Source: Panorpa germanica (Eukaryota; Arthropoda; Insecta; Mecoptera; Panorpidae). Taken from it: DNA of 64,000 nt. The DNA lies in assembly GCA_963678705.1 (NCBI GenBank), contig OY783223.1, positions 1,984,001 through 2,048,000 of the forward strand, written 5' to 3'. Below, piece after piece: positions 35,784 through 47,440 of this stretch (positions within the stretch are counted from its first letter, which is position 1; each line of letters opens with the position of its first letter). A model generated the notes under the pieces. That model was not told where the DNA came from. It was given only the letters and a program-made list of their open reading frames with translations, and did no database searches. Position numbers and translations under genes: made by a program.

Positions 35784-36046
35784 TGTTGCGTGGGATGAGT
35801 GCAAGAAATATATCATTTATCAAAAAATTAATTATTATTAAGTGGTTTTAATTTTTGATATATATTTAAATATTAAATCTTTGAAAGAAATAAAATGGAT
35901 TGTGCACTCATCCCAAATAAATATTAAATTAAAATATTCCATAGCTTTTTCTAATTCTTAAAACTTAAAATTATAGATATTAATGTTAAAGTTAAAACGT
36001 AAATTGTAAAATAGTTAGATATACTGTGTTAATAATTCGCTTATTA

Positions 36047-36052
36047 AATAAA
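36047..36052 (+). promoter_or_regulatory. Poly(A) signal of the GCP3 transcript
   Basis: AATAAA in TTATTAAATAAAAG; a second AATAAA lies at 35889-35894. Confidence 0.5.
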
Positions 36053-36280
36053 AGTAAATTTAATTTTTTGTAATCTTCATGTTTTCATATTTCAGTTATG
36101 AAGACGAATTTTCAAAATTTTCCTTTTCCTTATTTTTTTTATAGCTATATCAAGTCTACTGTACACAGTTTTATAGAACTTAAAGACACGATTACAACCA
36201 GTGATGCGGAGTCGGTAAAAAGACATCCGACACTGGATAATTTTGTTTATCCGACTCTGACCAAACCAAATACCAAGTTA

Positions 36281-36898
36281 ATGGGCTTGTGTCCTCATTT
36301 TTTAGTGGTCGATTTTTCAATTGTTGATTGAAATTGATGTTAATAAATGTGTATTGGCGTGTCTATTTTATTAAATATCTAAATATTGACGGAGATATAG
36401 CAATTAAAAGTTTGAATTGTAGTTTTAGCGCTAGAAATGGTCGGCCATATTTGTATGACGTGAAATGCATTTTACCGTCAGTTATTTGTTGAGTAGGTCA
36501 GTGCTATAGGTAATGTTTTGTAGCTGTTGGTAGTCAAATCAAAGAATAATAAGTTTTTATTTTATTTAACCCTGCTAAGGCAGACATAATATTGAAATTT
36601 GATTGTTCCTTGAAATAGCTGTAAATAATATTTTGATATATAAATACATATAGCAGAGCTTTATGAGCTGTAAGGTTGCTAACCTTACACAAGGATTGTG
36701 ATGTCACATGCAGTTGGAATGAGTACAACGTTGAATCTCTTTAATAGTTAAAGAGACAAAATGACTTTTTTAATTGTTAATATCTCTTAACATATAAGGA
36801 GTTATTAAAAAATAATTGAACATGTGAGGTTCTAGTAACCAACTTTATCAATATATAGTACACTTTTATAGAAATTAAGACATAGGACACAAGCCCAT
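36281..36898 (+). mobile_element. Family A MITE downstream of GCP3
   Basis: Full-length copy, ends GGGCTTGTGTCCTCATTTTT and GGACACAAGCCC, AT on both sides, with small internal deletions. Confidence 0.9.
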
Positions 36899-37524
36899 TG
36901 TGAAAACCGGAATGTTTAAAGATGGTATTACCAGTATCTCACGCGTCTGTGCTGATCTAATGCTAGATCTCAAGAAAAATATTTAAACCAACATTTTACA
37001 AGCTGATGTTTTCTGTTCTAGACGCGGGGACCATGGCATTTGCTCCTTCTGCTATATGGCTTAAACGGCGCTGTATAATAGTATAATTAAATAAATATTG
37101 GAGATCATGAAAATACTGTAATCTAATCTAGAAAACCTCAGAGTCGCGATTATTTTTGTAACAGTCTAGTGGTTTTTTCTACGCACTTTTCTACGTATGC
37201 GTATATTCATATGATTCCACATGTTACAGAATTCACTTTTTTTTTCGCAGGGAATTATTCCTCAGTCGAAGCGTGGCTTTATTATTACCATATGGTATTT
37301 GTTTTTTTTTAATGTTAGTGATACAAACATAATTAAATGATATAAATATAAGATACTGATAATGTTTAGGTCATATGATAATGATCGTGTTAAAATCAGA
37401 TATTATGTTACATCAAACAAGCAGGCATTGTTTGCGAATATATAAATAAAAAAAAATGCTTTTAAGTTTATTTAGATAACAAAAACATAGGCGTACATTT
37501 CTTGAAGCGTTATAAATATAATTT
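36899..37524. other. Intergenic, no gene seen
   Basis: Unique AT-rich DNA. Nothing supported. Confidence 0.4.
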
Positions 37525-37845
37525 GTAATGTACAACATATTAAGTTAATTGTGTGAAAATTTGAAATCGATTGGAGTAAAACTAATTCTAATTTAGTCTA
37601 ATTTAGCAACTAATGAAATCATTTTGGTTTTTCGATTTCAGATAATCCAGTGATGAGTTATAAGTAACACCGCAATGTAACTTTTTTTTGTGACGTCACC
37701 GGAGATTCGCTGTCAATGCCTCATTTCTTGATATTTATGAAAAATTCACAAAGTATTCTTCAAATATTATTTTATCATGTAGTAATTATAGGAATAATTA
37801 TATATTAACTGTGTCGTCAAAGAACATTATCGAAAATATGCTTTT
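37525..37845 (+). repeat. Family B repeat, internally deleted copy
   Basis: The proximal block (AACATATTAAGTTAATTG, GATTGGAGTAAAACT) is joined directly to the distal block (GCAACTAATGAAATCATTTT, GTGACGTCACCGGAGATTCG); the central third is absent. Confidence 0.7.
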
Positions 37846-39243
37846 TTTGTATCGATCTGTACCTACATAAAATATAGGAAATCTTGAATACGGCTCTGCC
37901 AAAATAAGATTGGCAACAAAATAGTCGTATAATAGGTCTGTCAGTAGTTTTCAAATTACTTTAGCCTTTGACGCATAATCGAGTGGACGCACCGTGCTTG
38001 TGACAGCCTGTGACCTGACGTGTTATATCGTACCACTCCTGTCAAGTAAGTTATATAATTATTTTATTTATATATTTTATTTGTCACTACCGTATACAAA
38101 AGACCAATTGAATACATACATACATATTTACTCGCGAATTTATTTGTATGTAGCTATAAAAAATAATCTAAACATGTGTATGTACTGACATAGACTTATA
38201 TTATTATTTATTATATTATTTGTGTGCCTTTCTGCTTTAAAATATACATTATATACACAGTATACATAGGCTTATATTATTTTACGCGTTTTTGTAGCTT
38301 TATGATTTTCTTGTAACTTAGGAATCTTTTAAGAAACGAATGTATAGGTTCAAGTTGATTCTTTTCGACTGAAATATATGCAAATATTGTACAAAATTAG
38401 GTTTTTAATGAGTAGTAATATTAAACCTTGATTTTAAAAGTTATTAATGATTGAATAGTCATATTAATAACTAAAGGGGTAAGCATTACAAAAAGATGCA
38501 GAATCAAATGTCACAGCTATCCCAGCACCCCATTAATTTTTTGTATAATGACGTATTATTTTTTTTTAATTTAATTGATTTAACGTCGGTCTATTTCCGA
38601 TGCTGAATTCGATCACCGAGTACCTCCTACTATGTTGGCAGTTTATGAGATGAGTTTATGGTTATGTATGTACATAATCAATTTAACCTAATAACAACCA
38701 AACCCTGAAAATATAACTGTGGTCCGAGAATCGAACCCGAAAACACAGCAGTCTTATTATATTCCACAGACTTTAATACGATTTATACGACGTCAAAAAT
38801 ATTAGACGGTAAAATTAAATTGAAATATATGTGTCTATGTCAATTTTAAATAAAATACATCAATATATTTTAACTTACCTATATCTCAATAAAGAATTAA
38901 ACAATCGACCCTTAAAAATTGGTTCATAACCCAGAGAAAATGTCAATACATGGTACGTCACATGTAGCAAATATACAAATAATATAATATATGTAAAACA
39001 AGCGGCTAAATTGTAATTTAAATGTGATATCCCTATAATTCCGTAAACATTTATGTTAATATACATATAATACCATTTTTATCAATCAAAAATTTAAAAA
39101 AAACGACCCCTGTTAGATTCACGTCTTTGAAATTCTGGTAAAATGACGTCAAACGTTGTTTGGAAGGCAAGAAGTTTCAAATTTTGCAATATATATATAT
39201 ATTGCAGCACCAATATTAAATGTTGTTTTTCTTTTTCCAGAAA
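37846..39243. other. 5' region of the threonine aldolase gene
   Basis: A strong splice donor (CAA|GTAAGT) at 38045/38046 pairs naturally with the acceptor TTTTTCCAG at 39240, 3 nt before the start codon. A noncoding first exon ending at 38045 is therefore plausible, an inference. A GGTTCGATTC string near 38724-38738 (minus strand) resembles a tRNA B box without the rest of a tRNA. Confidence 0.35.
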
Positions 39244-42200
39244 ATGTACAAGCAATTCATCCCAATAGAAAAACCTACGGGTCTAGACGAGCAACAGTTT
39301 GTAGTGGACTTGCGATCCGACACTCTGACCACCCCCACCGAATCGATGCGTTTAGCCATGTCCAAAGCCCCCGTAGGGGATGACGTCTATGCAGAAGATC
39401 CAACTGTCAAAATCCTGGAACAGCGTTCTGCAGCGATCTTAGGCAAGGAAGCTGCTCTGTTTGTTCCAAGTGGAACAATGGCTAACTTAATCGCCAGTAA
39501 GTTTGAGACCCTGATATAGAACAAATACTATCTCTCTCTAAACTTATAAGATAAGATAATGGGCTTGTGTCCTCATTTTTTAGTGGTCGATTTTTCAATT
39601 GTTGATTGAAATTGATGTTAATAAATGTGTATTGTCGTGTTTATTTTATTAAATATCTAAATGTTGACGGAGATACAGCAATTAAAAATTTGAATAGTAG
39701 TTTTAGCGCTAGAAATGGTCGGCCATATTTGTATGACGCGAAATGCATTTTAACGTCAGTTATTTGTGGAGTATGTCAGTGCTGTGGTAATGTTTTGTAG
39801 CTGTTGGTAGTCGAAATAATCTAGTCAAATCAAAGAATAATAGGTTTTTATTTTATTTAACCATGCTAAGGCAGACATAATATTGAAATTTTATTGTTCC
39901 TTGAAATAGCTTTAAATAATATTTGATATTTTGATATATAAATACATATAGCAGAGATTTATGATCTGTAAGGTGGGTCACCTTACACAAGGATTGTGAT
40001 GTCACATGCATTTGGAATGTGTACAACGTTGAATCCCTTTAATAATTAAAGAGACAAAATGACTTTTTTAATTGTTAATATCTCTTAACATATAAGGAGT
40101 TATTAAAAAATAATTGAACATTTGAGGTTCTAGTAACCCACTTTATCAATATATAGTACACTTTTATAGAAATTAAGACATAGGACACAACCCCATTTTC
40201 ACTGTAGTAACTTACTATATTTGTTATAACAATGGGCTATTTCATTCCGTTCCATGTATTCGTATGAGAGGTACGTAACGCTCGTATTAGGATGGCTTTG
40301 CCGCTTGCAGAGTGCGAGGTTTCATTACATTTACAGGGTTCGGATAGGTAAAGCGTAGAAGCGCGTATACGTCCGATCAAAATTCGTTGAAATACGCTTG
40401 CAGTGTGCGACATGCCTAGTGCAGATTTCGTTTGTATACCCAAATCTAGTCATGCAACCCACAAACGCCTGTTTTCTATATTTGCTAAGTTATAATAACA
40501 CTTCTTATTGATTTTTAAATTCAAATTATTTAAATTAGTTTAACATAGAATTGATTTGTGCATAGAATGAATACATTCATAATTATTAGATAAGTAGTTT
40601 AAATAAATATGTGTATTTTAGATAACAACCCACGGTTGTGATTAAAAAAAAGAGTAAATTTAGAAAGTAAAATATAATTTATTTATTATATTTTATACTA
40701 GATAAAACCGACCACGCTTCTGTGTGGCTCTGTCTGATATGAAATGAATGGGAATGTAAATAAAAGACACACATTTTGAAATAACTTTATCTCCGTCAAA
40801 TTTCAAAAAATATATTAACTTATACCACAAAGAAAATACTAATATGTTCTTTTTCAGTAATGGTGCATTGCAAATCCCGCGCATCCGAAATTATTGTTGG
40901 AGACATGAGTCATACCTTTCTTTATGAGCAAGGTGAGACCTAGATTATAAATGTTAATAACAATTAAACATAATATACTAATTAAAGGTTATTTCAAATG
41001 TAGGAGGTGCTGCCTACATCGCAGGGGTTCAAATTAGTACAATCAAAAATAAAACTAATGGTACATTTTGTTTACAAGAATTGAAACATAAATTTAGAAG
41101 TACTGATTTACATGAACCTTCTACTAGCTTGATTATTGTTGAAAACACTCATAACATGTGCGGAGGAAAGGTAAAAACATTCATAGTTCGATTATATTGT
41201 TAAGTAAATGGTTCAAAACTTTGCTAAAAAGTTCAGGGGAGCTGAACTAAATTTCCCGCGTTAATTTGCATGACATTCACGCTGTGGAAAACTTTACTCG
41301 TTTAAACAACATTGAATTGTAATTTTCATTAAAATAATTGAACAGAAACACTATATTCTACGCTTATAACCATATGTATGAAAAGGTGCAATTTATGTTG
41401 CAGTCGGTCTAGGCGCAGTTGTATAAAAATGTATTCTAACTTTACTGTTTTTTTAAATGATAAAGGTTCTGCCCTTGGATTGGTTGGATTCTTTGGTGGA
41501 GATAGCATCTTCTAAGGAGATTCCACTGCATATGGATGGTGCTAGACTTTTCAACGCTGCTGAATACTTAAAAGAGTCTCCAGCTCGTTTAACAAGAGGA
41601 TTTGCGTCCGTATGTTTTTGCCTTTCTAAAGGTCTAGGCTCTCCTGTTGGGTCTATTCTTGCTGGAACTAAAGACTTTGTTGCTATGTAAGTAGAAGGCC
41701 CATTTGTTTTTTTGCATATGAGCATAAGATTCTTACAGATTTAGAAAAAAACTTATTCTATTTCGCACGTCATTCATTGCAGGGCTCGTCGCTATCGGAA
41801 AGCTCTCGGTGGAGGCATGAGGCAAGTTGGTGTCTTAGCTGCTGCCGGCCTTCTATCTTTAGACGAAATTGTACCAATTTTGGGGCAGGATCATAAGAAC
41901 GCACAGCAAATTGCAAAAGGTAACATTACACATATTATTAAAGAAACAAACCATGAACTTATTTATTACATAGAAATATTTATTTTGCAGAAATTCGTAA
42001 CTTAAATGGCAAAATTTTCAAAGTCGATTTAGAAAATTTGCATTCAAATATTTTAATGATTGAAATGGAGTCTCCATTAGAAAACGGAAATGCTAAATTG
42101 AATTCCGCTGATTTGAACAAGCGTCTCGCTCTAGTAACTCCGGAAGAAATAGCGGCTGGATGCTGCACAGATAAAAAAGAAGGCATCGTCGTGCTAGTAA

Positions 42201-42322
42201 GCTCTCGAGATTGGAAATTTGTGCGACTGGTTACATATCATCAGATCACAGAAGAACATGTTAGATACGCCATCAAGAAAATTGTTTATGTGCTTAAAGA
42301 ATTAGAGCAAAAATATTCTTAA
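39244..42322 (+). CDS. Low-specificity threonine aldolase (PLP-dependent)
   Basis: Cleaves threonine or allo-threonine to glycine and acetaldehyde, a fold-type I PLP enzyme of the aspartate aminotransferase superfamily. Exons: 39244-39496, 40858-40932, 41004-41170, 41466-41686, 41783-41919, 41991-42322; in phase, 394 aa, no signal peptide. Family motifs: [27 protein letters not shown] and VPSGTMANL near the N-terminus; [13 protein letters not shown] (His stacking on PLP); [20 protein letters not shown] (Asp to the pyridine N); [12 protein letters not shown] with the Schiff-base Lys; [22 protein letters not shown] near the C-terminal third. Intron 1 (1361 bp) hosts a family A MITE and a PIF fragment. 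No break is seen. Poly(A) signal AATAAA at 42365-42370. Confidence 0.94.
39559..40196 (+). mobile_element. Family A MITE in threonine aldolase intron 1
   Basis: Left end GGGCTTGTGTCCTCATTTTT; right end ATAGGACACAACCCC, with one change from AAGCCC. About 638 bp. Confidence 0.9.
40300..40410. mobile_element. Fragment related to the 665-bp PIF MITE
   Basis: The stretch GGTTCGGATAGGTAAAGCGT and the following AAATTCG ... AAATACG match 7310-7400 of the PIF/Harbinger MITE. The end reads ATGCCTAG instead of AGGCCTAA. The other end is not identifiable. Confidence 0.5.
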
Positions 42323-42621
42323 ACTATTACTTTAGTTTATTCCATTTGTAGCAACTTTTATATAAATAAAAATTTGGTATTTTTGAATTTTTCTTTATTT
42401 TTATTATTACTTTTTATTATGATGCAAATTTGAGTTGTCACTTTGATAAACTACTATCACCTCGTGCTCTTTTCTCTAACTTTGCAAACTACAGCTGAAA
42501 TACTATAAAAGGGATTACATACTTGTTAGAAACAATTAAATATGTGTAATACACATATTACCGTAGTGTACTAGTACATTGAATTAATAATAAATTAGTC
42601 AAAGCATATAAAACTAATTTA

Positions 42622-43221
42622 AAAAAATAATATAACAAGTAGCGACATCTATAAAAGAGTAGTAGAAATATTTTATTTAAAAAACTTCTACGGAATATAG
42701 ACAATCACAGCGCCTGGACAACATGCAACTTAACTTACAGTAATAACAAACGTGCGATATATTATAAGTTGCACATAAAATATGCTTTAAAAATATGAAA
42801 TTATAGGTAAGTAATAGGAAACACTTTAAAAAACGCATTACCGTTTTTAACAATCTATCATCTCAAGAAATAAAGAAAATAAAATATTTGTATAAATTTT
42901 AAAATGTAATTTATTCATATAATAAAAAATTATTTAAAAAATAATTTAACAAGTAGCGACATCTATAAAAGAGTAGTAGAAACATTTTATTTTAAAAAGT
43001 TCTACGGAATATAGACAATCACAGCGCCTGGATAACATGCAACTTAACTTACCGTAATAACAAACGTGCGATATATTATAAGTTGCACATAAAATATGCT
43101 TTAAAAATATGAAATTATAGGTAAGTAATATCAAACACTTTAAAAAGGCATTACCGTTTTTACCAATCTATCATCTCAAGAAGTAAAGAAAATAAAATAT
43201 TTGTATAAATTTTAAAATGTA
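42622..43221. repeat. Tandem direct duplication, unit about 314 bp
   Basis: 42622-42935 and 42936-43221 are near-identical (shared CAAGTAGCGACATCTATAAA, TAGACAATCACAGCGCCTGG, TAACAAACGTGCGATATATT). Both copies end with a CATCTCAAGAA phrase that resembles the start of the adjacent 87-bp minisatellite unit. Confidence 0.85.
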
Positions 43222-43235
43222 AAATGTACCTTCTT

Positions 43236-46200
43236 ACTTTTCAAGAAACGCAAAAAATCTAACTTTTGTAGAACTTAAAAATTCAAAGTTTTTATCAATT
43301 TTAGCAAGAGTATAACCTTCTTTCATCTCAAGAAACGCAGAAAATCTAACTTTTGTTAAAGTTAAAAATTCAACGTTTTTATCTATTTTAACAAGAGATA
43401 ACCTTCTTTCATCTCAAGAAACGCAGAAAATCTAACTTTTGTAAAACTTAAAAATTCAAAGTTTTTATCAATTTTAGCAAGAGTATAACCTTCTTTCATC
43501 TCAAGAAACGCAGAAAATCTAACTTTTGTAAAAATTAATAATTCAAAGTTTTTATCTATTTTAACAAGAGTATAACCTTCTTAAATCTTAAGAAACGCAG
43601 AAAATCTAACTTTTGTTAAACTTAAAAATTCAATGTTTTTATCAATTTTAACAAGAGTATAACCTTCTTTCATCTCAAGAAACGCAGAAAATCTAACTTT
43701 TGTAAAACTTAAAAATTCAAAGTTTTTATCAATTTTAACAAGAGTATAAACCTTCTTTCATCTCAAGAGACGCAGAAAATCTAACTTTTGTAAAAATTAA
43801 TAATTCAAAGTTTTTATCTATTTTAACAAGAGTATAACCTTCTTAAATCTCAAGAAACGCAGAAAATCTAACTTTTGTTAAACTTAAAAATTCAATGTTT
43901 TTATCAATTTTAACAAGAGTATAACCTTCTTTCATCTCAAAAAAGGCAGAAAATCTAACTTTTGTAAAAATTAATAATTCAAAGTTTTTATCTATTTTAA
44001 CAAGAGTATAACCTTCTTAAATCTCAAGAAACGCAGAAAATCTAACTTTTGTTAAAATTAAAAATTCAATGTTTTTATCAATTTTAACAAGAGTATAACC
44101 TTCTTACATCTCAAGAAACGCAGAAAATCTAACTTTTGTTAAAATTAAAAATTCAAAGTTTTTATCAATTTTAACAAGAGTATAACCTTCTTACATCTCA
44201 AAAAAGGCAGAAAATCTAACTTTTGTTAAAATTAAAAATTCAACGTTTTTATCAATTTTAACAAGAGTATAACCTTCTTAAATCTCAAGAAACGCAGGAA
44301 ATCTAACTTTTGTTAAACTTAAAAATTCAAAGTTTTTATCAATTTTAACAAGAGTATAACCTTCTTAAATCTCAAGAAACGCAGAAAATCTAACTTTTGT
44401 TAAAGTTAAAAATTCAAAGTTTTTATCAATTTTAACAAGAGTATATCCTTCTTAAATCTCAAGAAACGCAAAAAATCTAACTTTTGTTAAAGTTAAAAAT
44501 TCAAAGTTTTTATCAATTTTAACAAGAGTATAACCTTCTTAAATCTCAAGAAACGCAGAAAATCTAACTTTTGTTAAAGTTAAAAATTCAAAGTTTTTAT
44601 CAATTTTAACAAGAGTATAACCTTCTTAAATCTCAAGAAACGCAAAAATTCTAACTTTTTTTAAAATTAAAAATTCAAAGTTTTTATCAATTTTAACAAG
44701 AGTATAACCTTCTTAAATCTCAAGAAACGCAGAAAATCTAACTTTTGTTAAAGTTAATAATTCAAAGTTTTTATCAATTTTAACAAGAGTATAACCTTCT
44801 TAAATCTCAAGAAACGCAAAAAATCTAACTTTTGTTAAAGTTAAAAATTCAAAGTTTTTATCAATTTTAACAAGAGTATAACCTTCTTAAATCTCAAGAA
44901 ACGCAGAAAATCTAACTTTTGTTAAAATTAAAAATTCAATGTTTTTATCAATTTTAACAAGAGTATAACCTTCTTAAATCTCAAGAAACGCAGAAAATCT
45001 AACTTTTGTTAAAGTTAAAAATTCAAAGTTTTTATCAATTTTAACAAGAGTATAACCTTCTTAAATCTCAAGAAACGCAAAAATTCTAACTTTTTTTAAA
45101 ATTAAAAATTCAAAGTTTTTATCAATTTTAACAAGAGTATAACCTTCTTAAATCTCAAGAAACGCAGAAAATCTAACTTTTGTTAAAGTTAATAATTCAA
45201 AGTTTTTATCAATTTTAACAAGAGTATAACCTTCTTAAATCTCAAGAAACGCAAAAAATCTAACTTTTTTTAAAATTAAAAATTCAAAGTTTTTATCAAT
45301 TTTAACAAGAGTATAACCTTCTTAAATCTCAAGAAACGCAGAAAATCTAACTTTTGTTAAAGTTAATAATTCAAAGTTTTTATCAATTTTAACAAGAGTA
45401 TAACCTTCTTAAATCTCAAGAAACGCAAAAAATCTAACTTTTGTTAAAGTTAAAAATTCAAAGTTTTTATCAATTTTAACAAGAGTATAACCTTCTTAAA
45501 TCTCAAGAAACGCAGAAAATCTAACTTTTGTTAAAGTTAAAAATTCAAAGTTTTTATCAATTTTAACAAGAGTATAACCTTCTTAAATCTCAAGAAACGC
45601 AAAAAATCTAACTTTTGTTAAAGTTAAAAATTCAAAGTTTTTATCAATTTTAACAAGAGTATAACCTTCTTAAATCTCAAGAAACGCAGAAAATCTAACT
45701 TTTGTTAAAGTTAAAAATTCAAAGTTTTTATCAATTTTAACAAGAGTATAATAACCTTCTTAAATCTCAAGAAACGCAGAAAATCTAACTTTTGTTAAAG
45801 TTAAAAATTCAAAGTTTTTATCAATTTTAACAAGAGTATAACCTTCTTAAATCTCAAGAAACGCAAAAAATCTAACTTTTGTTAAAGTTAAAAATTCAAA
45901 GTTTTTATCAATTTTAACAAGAGTATAATAACCTTCTTAAATCTCAAGAAACGCAGAAAATCTAACTTTTGTTAAAGTTAAAAATTCAAAGTTTTTATCA
46001 ATTTTAACAAGAGTATAACCTTCTTAAATCTCAAGAAACGCAGAAAATCTAACTTTTGTTAAAGTTAAAAATTCAAAGTTTTTATCAATTTTAACAAGAG
46101 TATAACCTTCTTAAATCTCAAGAAACGCAAAAAATCTAACTTTTTTTAAAATTAAAAATTCAAAGTTTTTATCAATTTTAACAAGAGTATAACCTTCTTA

Positions 46201-46740
46201 AATCTCAAGAAACGCAAAAAATCTAACTTTTTTTAAAATTAAAAATTCAAAGTTTTTATCAATTTTAACAAGAGTATAACCTTCTTACATCTCAAGAAAC
46301 GCAGAAAATCTAATTTTTGTTAAACTTAAAAATTCAATGTTTTTATCAATTTTAACAAGAGTATAACCTTCTTTCATCTCAAGAAACGCAGAAAATCTAA
46401 CTTTTGTTAAAGTTAAAAATTCAATGTTTTTATCAATTTTAACAAGAGTATAACCTTCTTTCATCTCAAGAAACGCAGAAAATCTAACTTTTGTTAAAAT
46501 TAAAAATTCAATGTTTTTATCAATTTTAACAAGAGTATAACCTTCTTTCATCTCAAGAAACGCAGAAAATCTAACTTTTGTTAAAGTTAAAAATTCAAAG
46601 TTTTTATCAATTTTAACAAGAGTATAACCTTCTTAAATCTCAAGAAACGCAGAAAATCTAACTTTTGTTAAAGTTAAAAATTCAATGTTTTTATCAATTT
46701 TAACAAGAGTATAACCATCTTTCAAGAATTGCAGAAAATC
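43236..46740. repeat. Minisatellite, 87-bp unit, about 40 tandem copies
   Basis: A unit such as TCAAGAAACGCAGAAAATC ... TTTTAACAAGAGTATAACC repeats head to tail over 3.5 kb. Unit starts at 44981 and 45068 show the 87-bp period. A few units carry small indels (for example TATAATAACC near 45750 and 45925). On the minus strand the unit is 29 codons and reads EGYTLVKIDKN ... LTLTKVRFSAFLE. Most copies have TAA at the unit junction, but those at both edges have ATG-AAA instead, giving an open 88-codon stretch at 46285-46551. There is no evidence of a gene. Confidence 0.95.
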
Positions 46741-47440
46741 TAATTTTTGTTAAATTATATTTTTAGGAAATTAAATTATTTTTTAATATTTGAACTTTTT
46801 GATTTCTAACAGCTTATACTAATTTTATTTAAAATATAATAAAAATATTTACATATTAATTTTTAGATTATTTTTATTAAATATCAATTTTATACATGTA
46901 ATATAAAGTACATAATATTAATAGATATGTATGTCACATTTCAATATGATTTTGTTTCTTTACAATTGTTGAAACCCAAAATAGAGCACGGAAATTTCCT
47001 GGTGCTGGTGTAGTTAGACTCCTAAAAATAAAGAGATAATATAATGAAAGTTTATTCGGTAAAATTTTGCCTTCGTTTTGCATTTCTGTGTGATATATCT
47101 GTGCAAATTTGAAATAATACGTCTGATTAGTAGACTATCATTTTGTATAAATGTTTGTGTTTATATGATGAGGAGCATGATGTGTAATAATAATAGACTA
47201 TCAATCAGGCGTAATGTGTTAATAGTCTACTGCGCCATCTTTTAACTTTAACAAGAACTTTATTCTTAGTTAATGTTTCTGTTAAGAGATGGCGCGCATG
47301 ATGTGTAATAACAGTAGACTATCAATCAGGCGCAATCTATATAATTACCAATATAGTTCGTGAATTACCTTTTAGATGATATTCTAAGAATTTATTATAC
47401 TGTTTAATTATATATATCGAAGGATTATCGAGTCACTGTA
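46741..47440. other. Region between the minisatellite and androglobin copy 1
   Basis: Contains two related segments with GTGTAATAA ... TAGACTATCAATCAGGCG (about 47180-47215 and 47300-47335), and an inverted pair GCGCCATCTTTTAAC (47232) / GTTAAGAGATGGCGC (47281). A candidate poly(A) signal for the minus-strand gene is at 47391-47396. Confidence 0.5.

Noticed and set aside
38718-38760. tRNA-like sequence on the minus strand (GGTTCGATTC plus a CTCGGACC end)
   Set aside because: The T-arm and acceptor-like end are visible, but no D-arm, anticodon stem or matching 5' acceptor strand is found upstream. At most a tRNA-derived fragment.
43236-46740. CRISPR-like array
   Set aside because: Units are contiguous 87-bp tandem copies without unique spacers, in a eukaryotic genome.
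46975-47025. Possible terminal exon on the minus strand after an acceptor-like TTTTTAG (SLTTPAPGNFRALF)
   Set aside because: No donor partner in phase from androglobin 1, which already ends cleanly at 47441. The peptide is not recognised.
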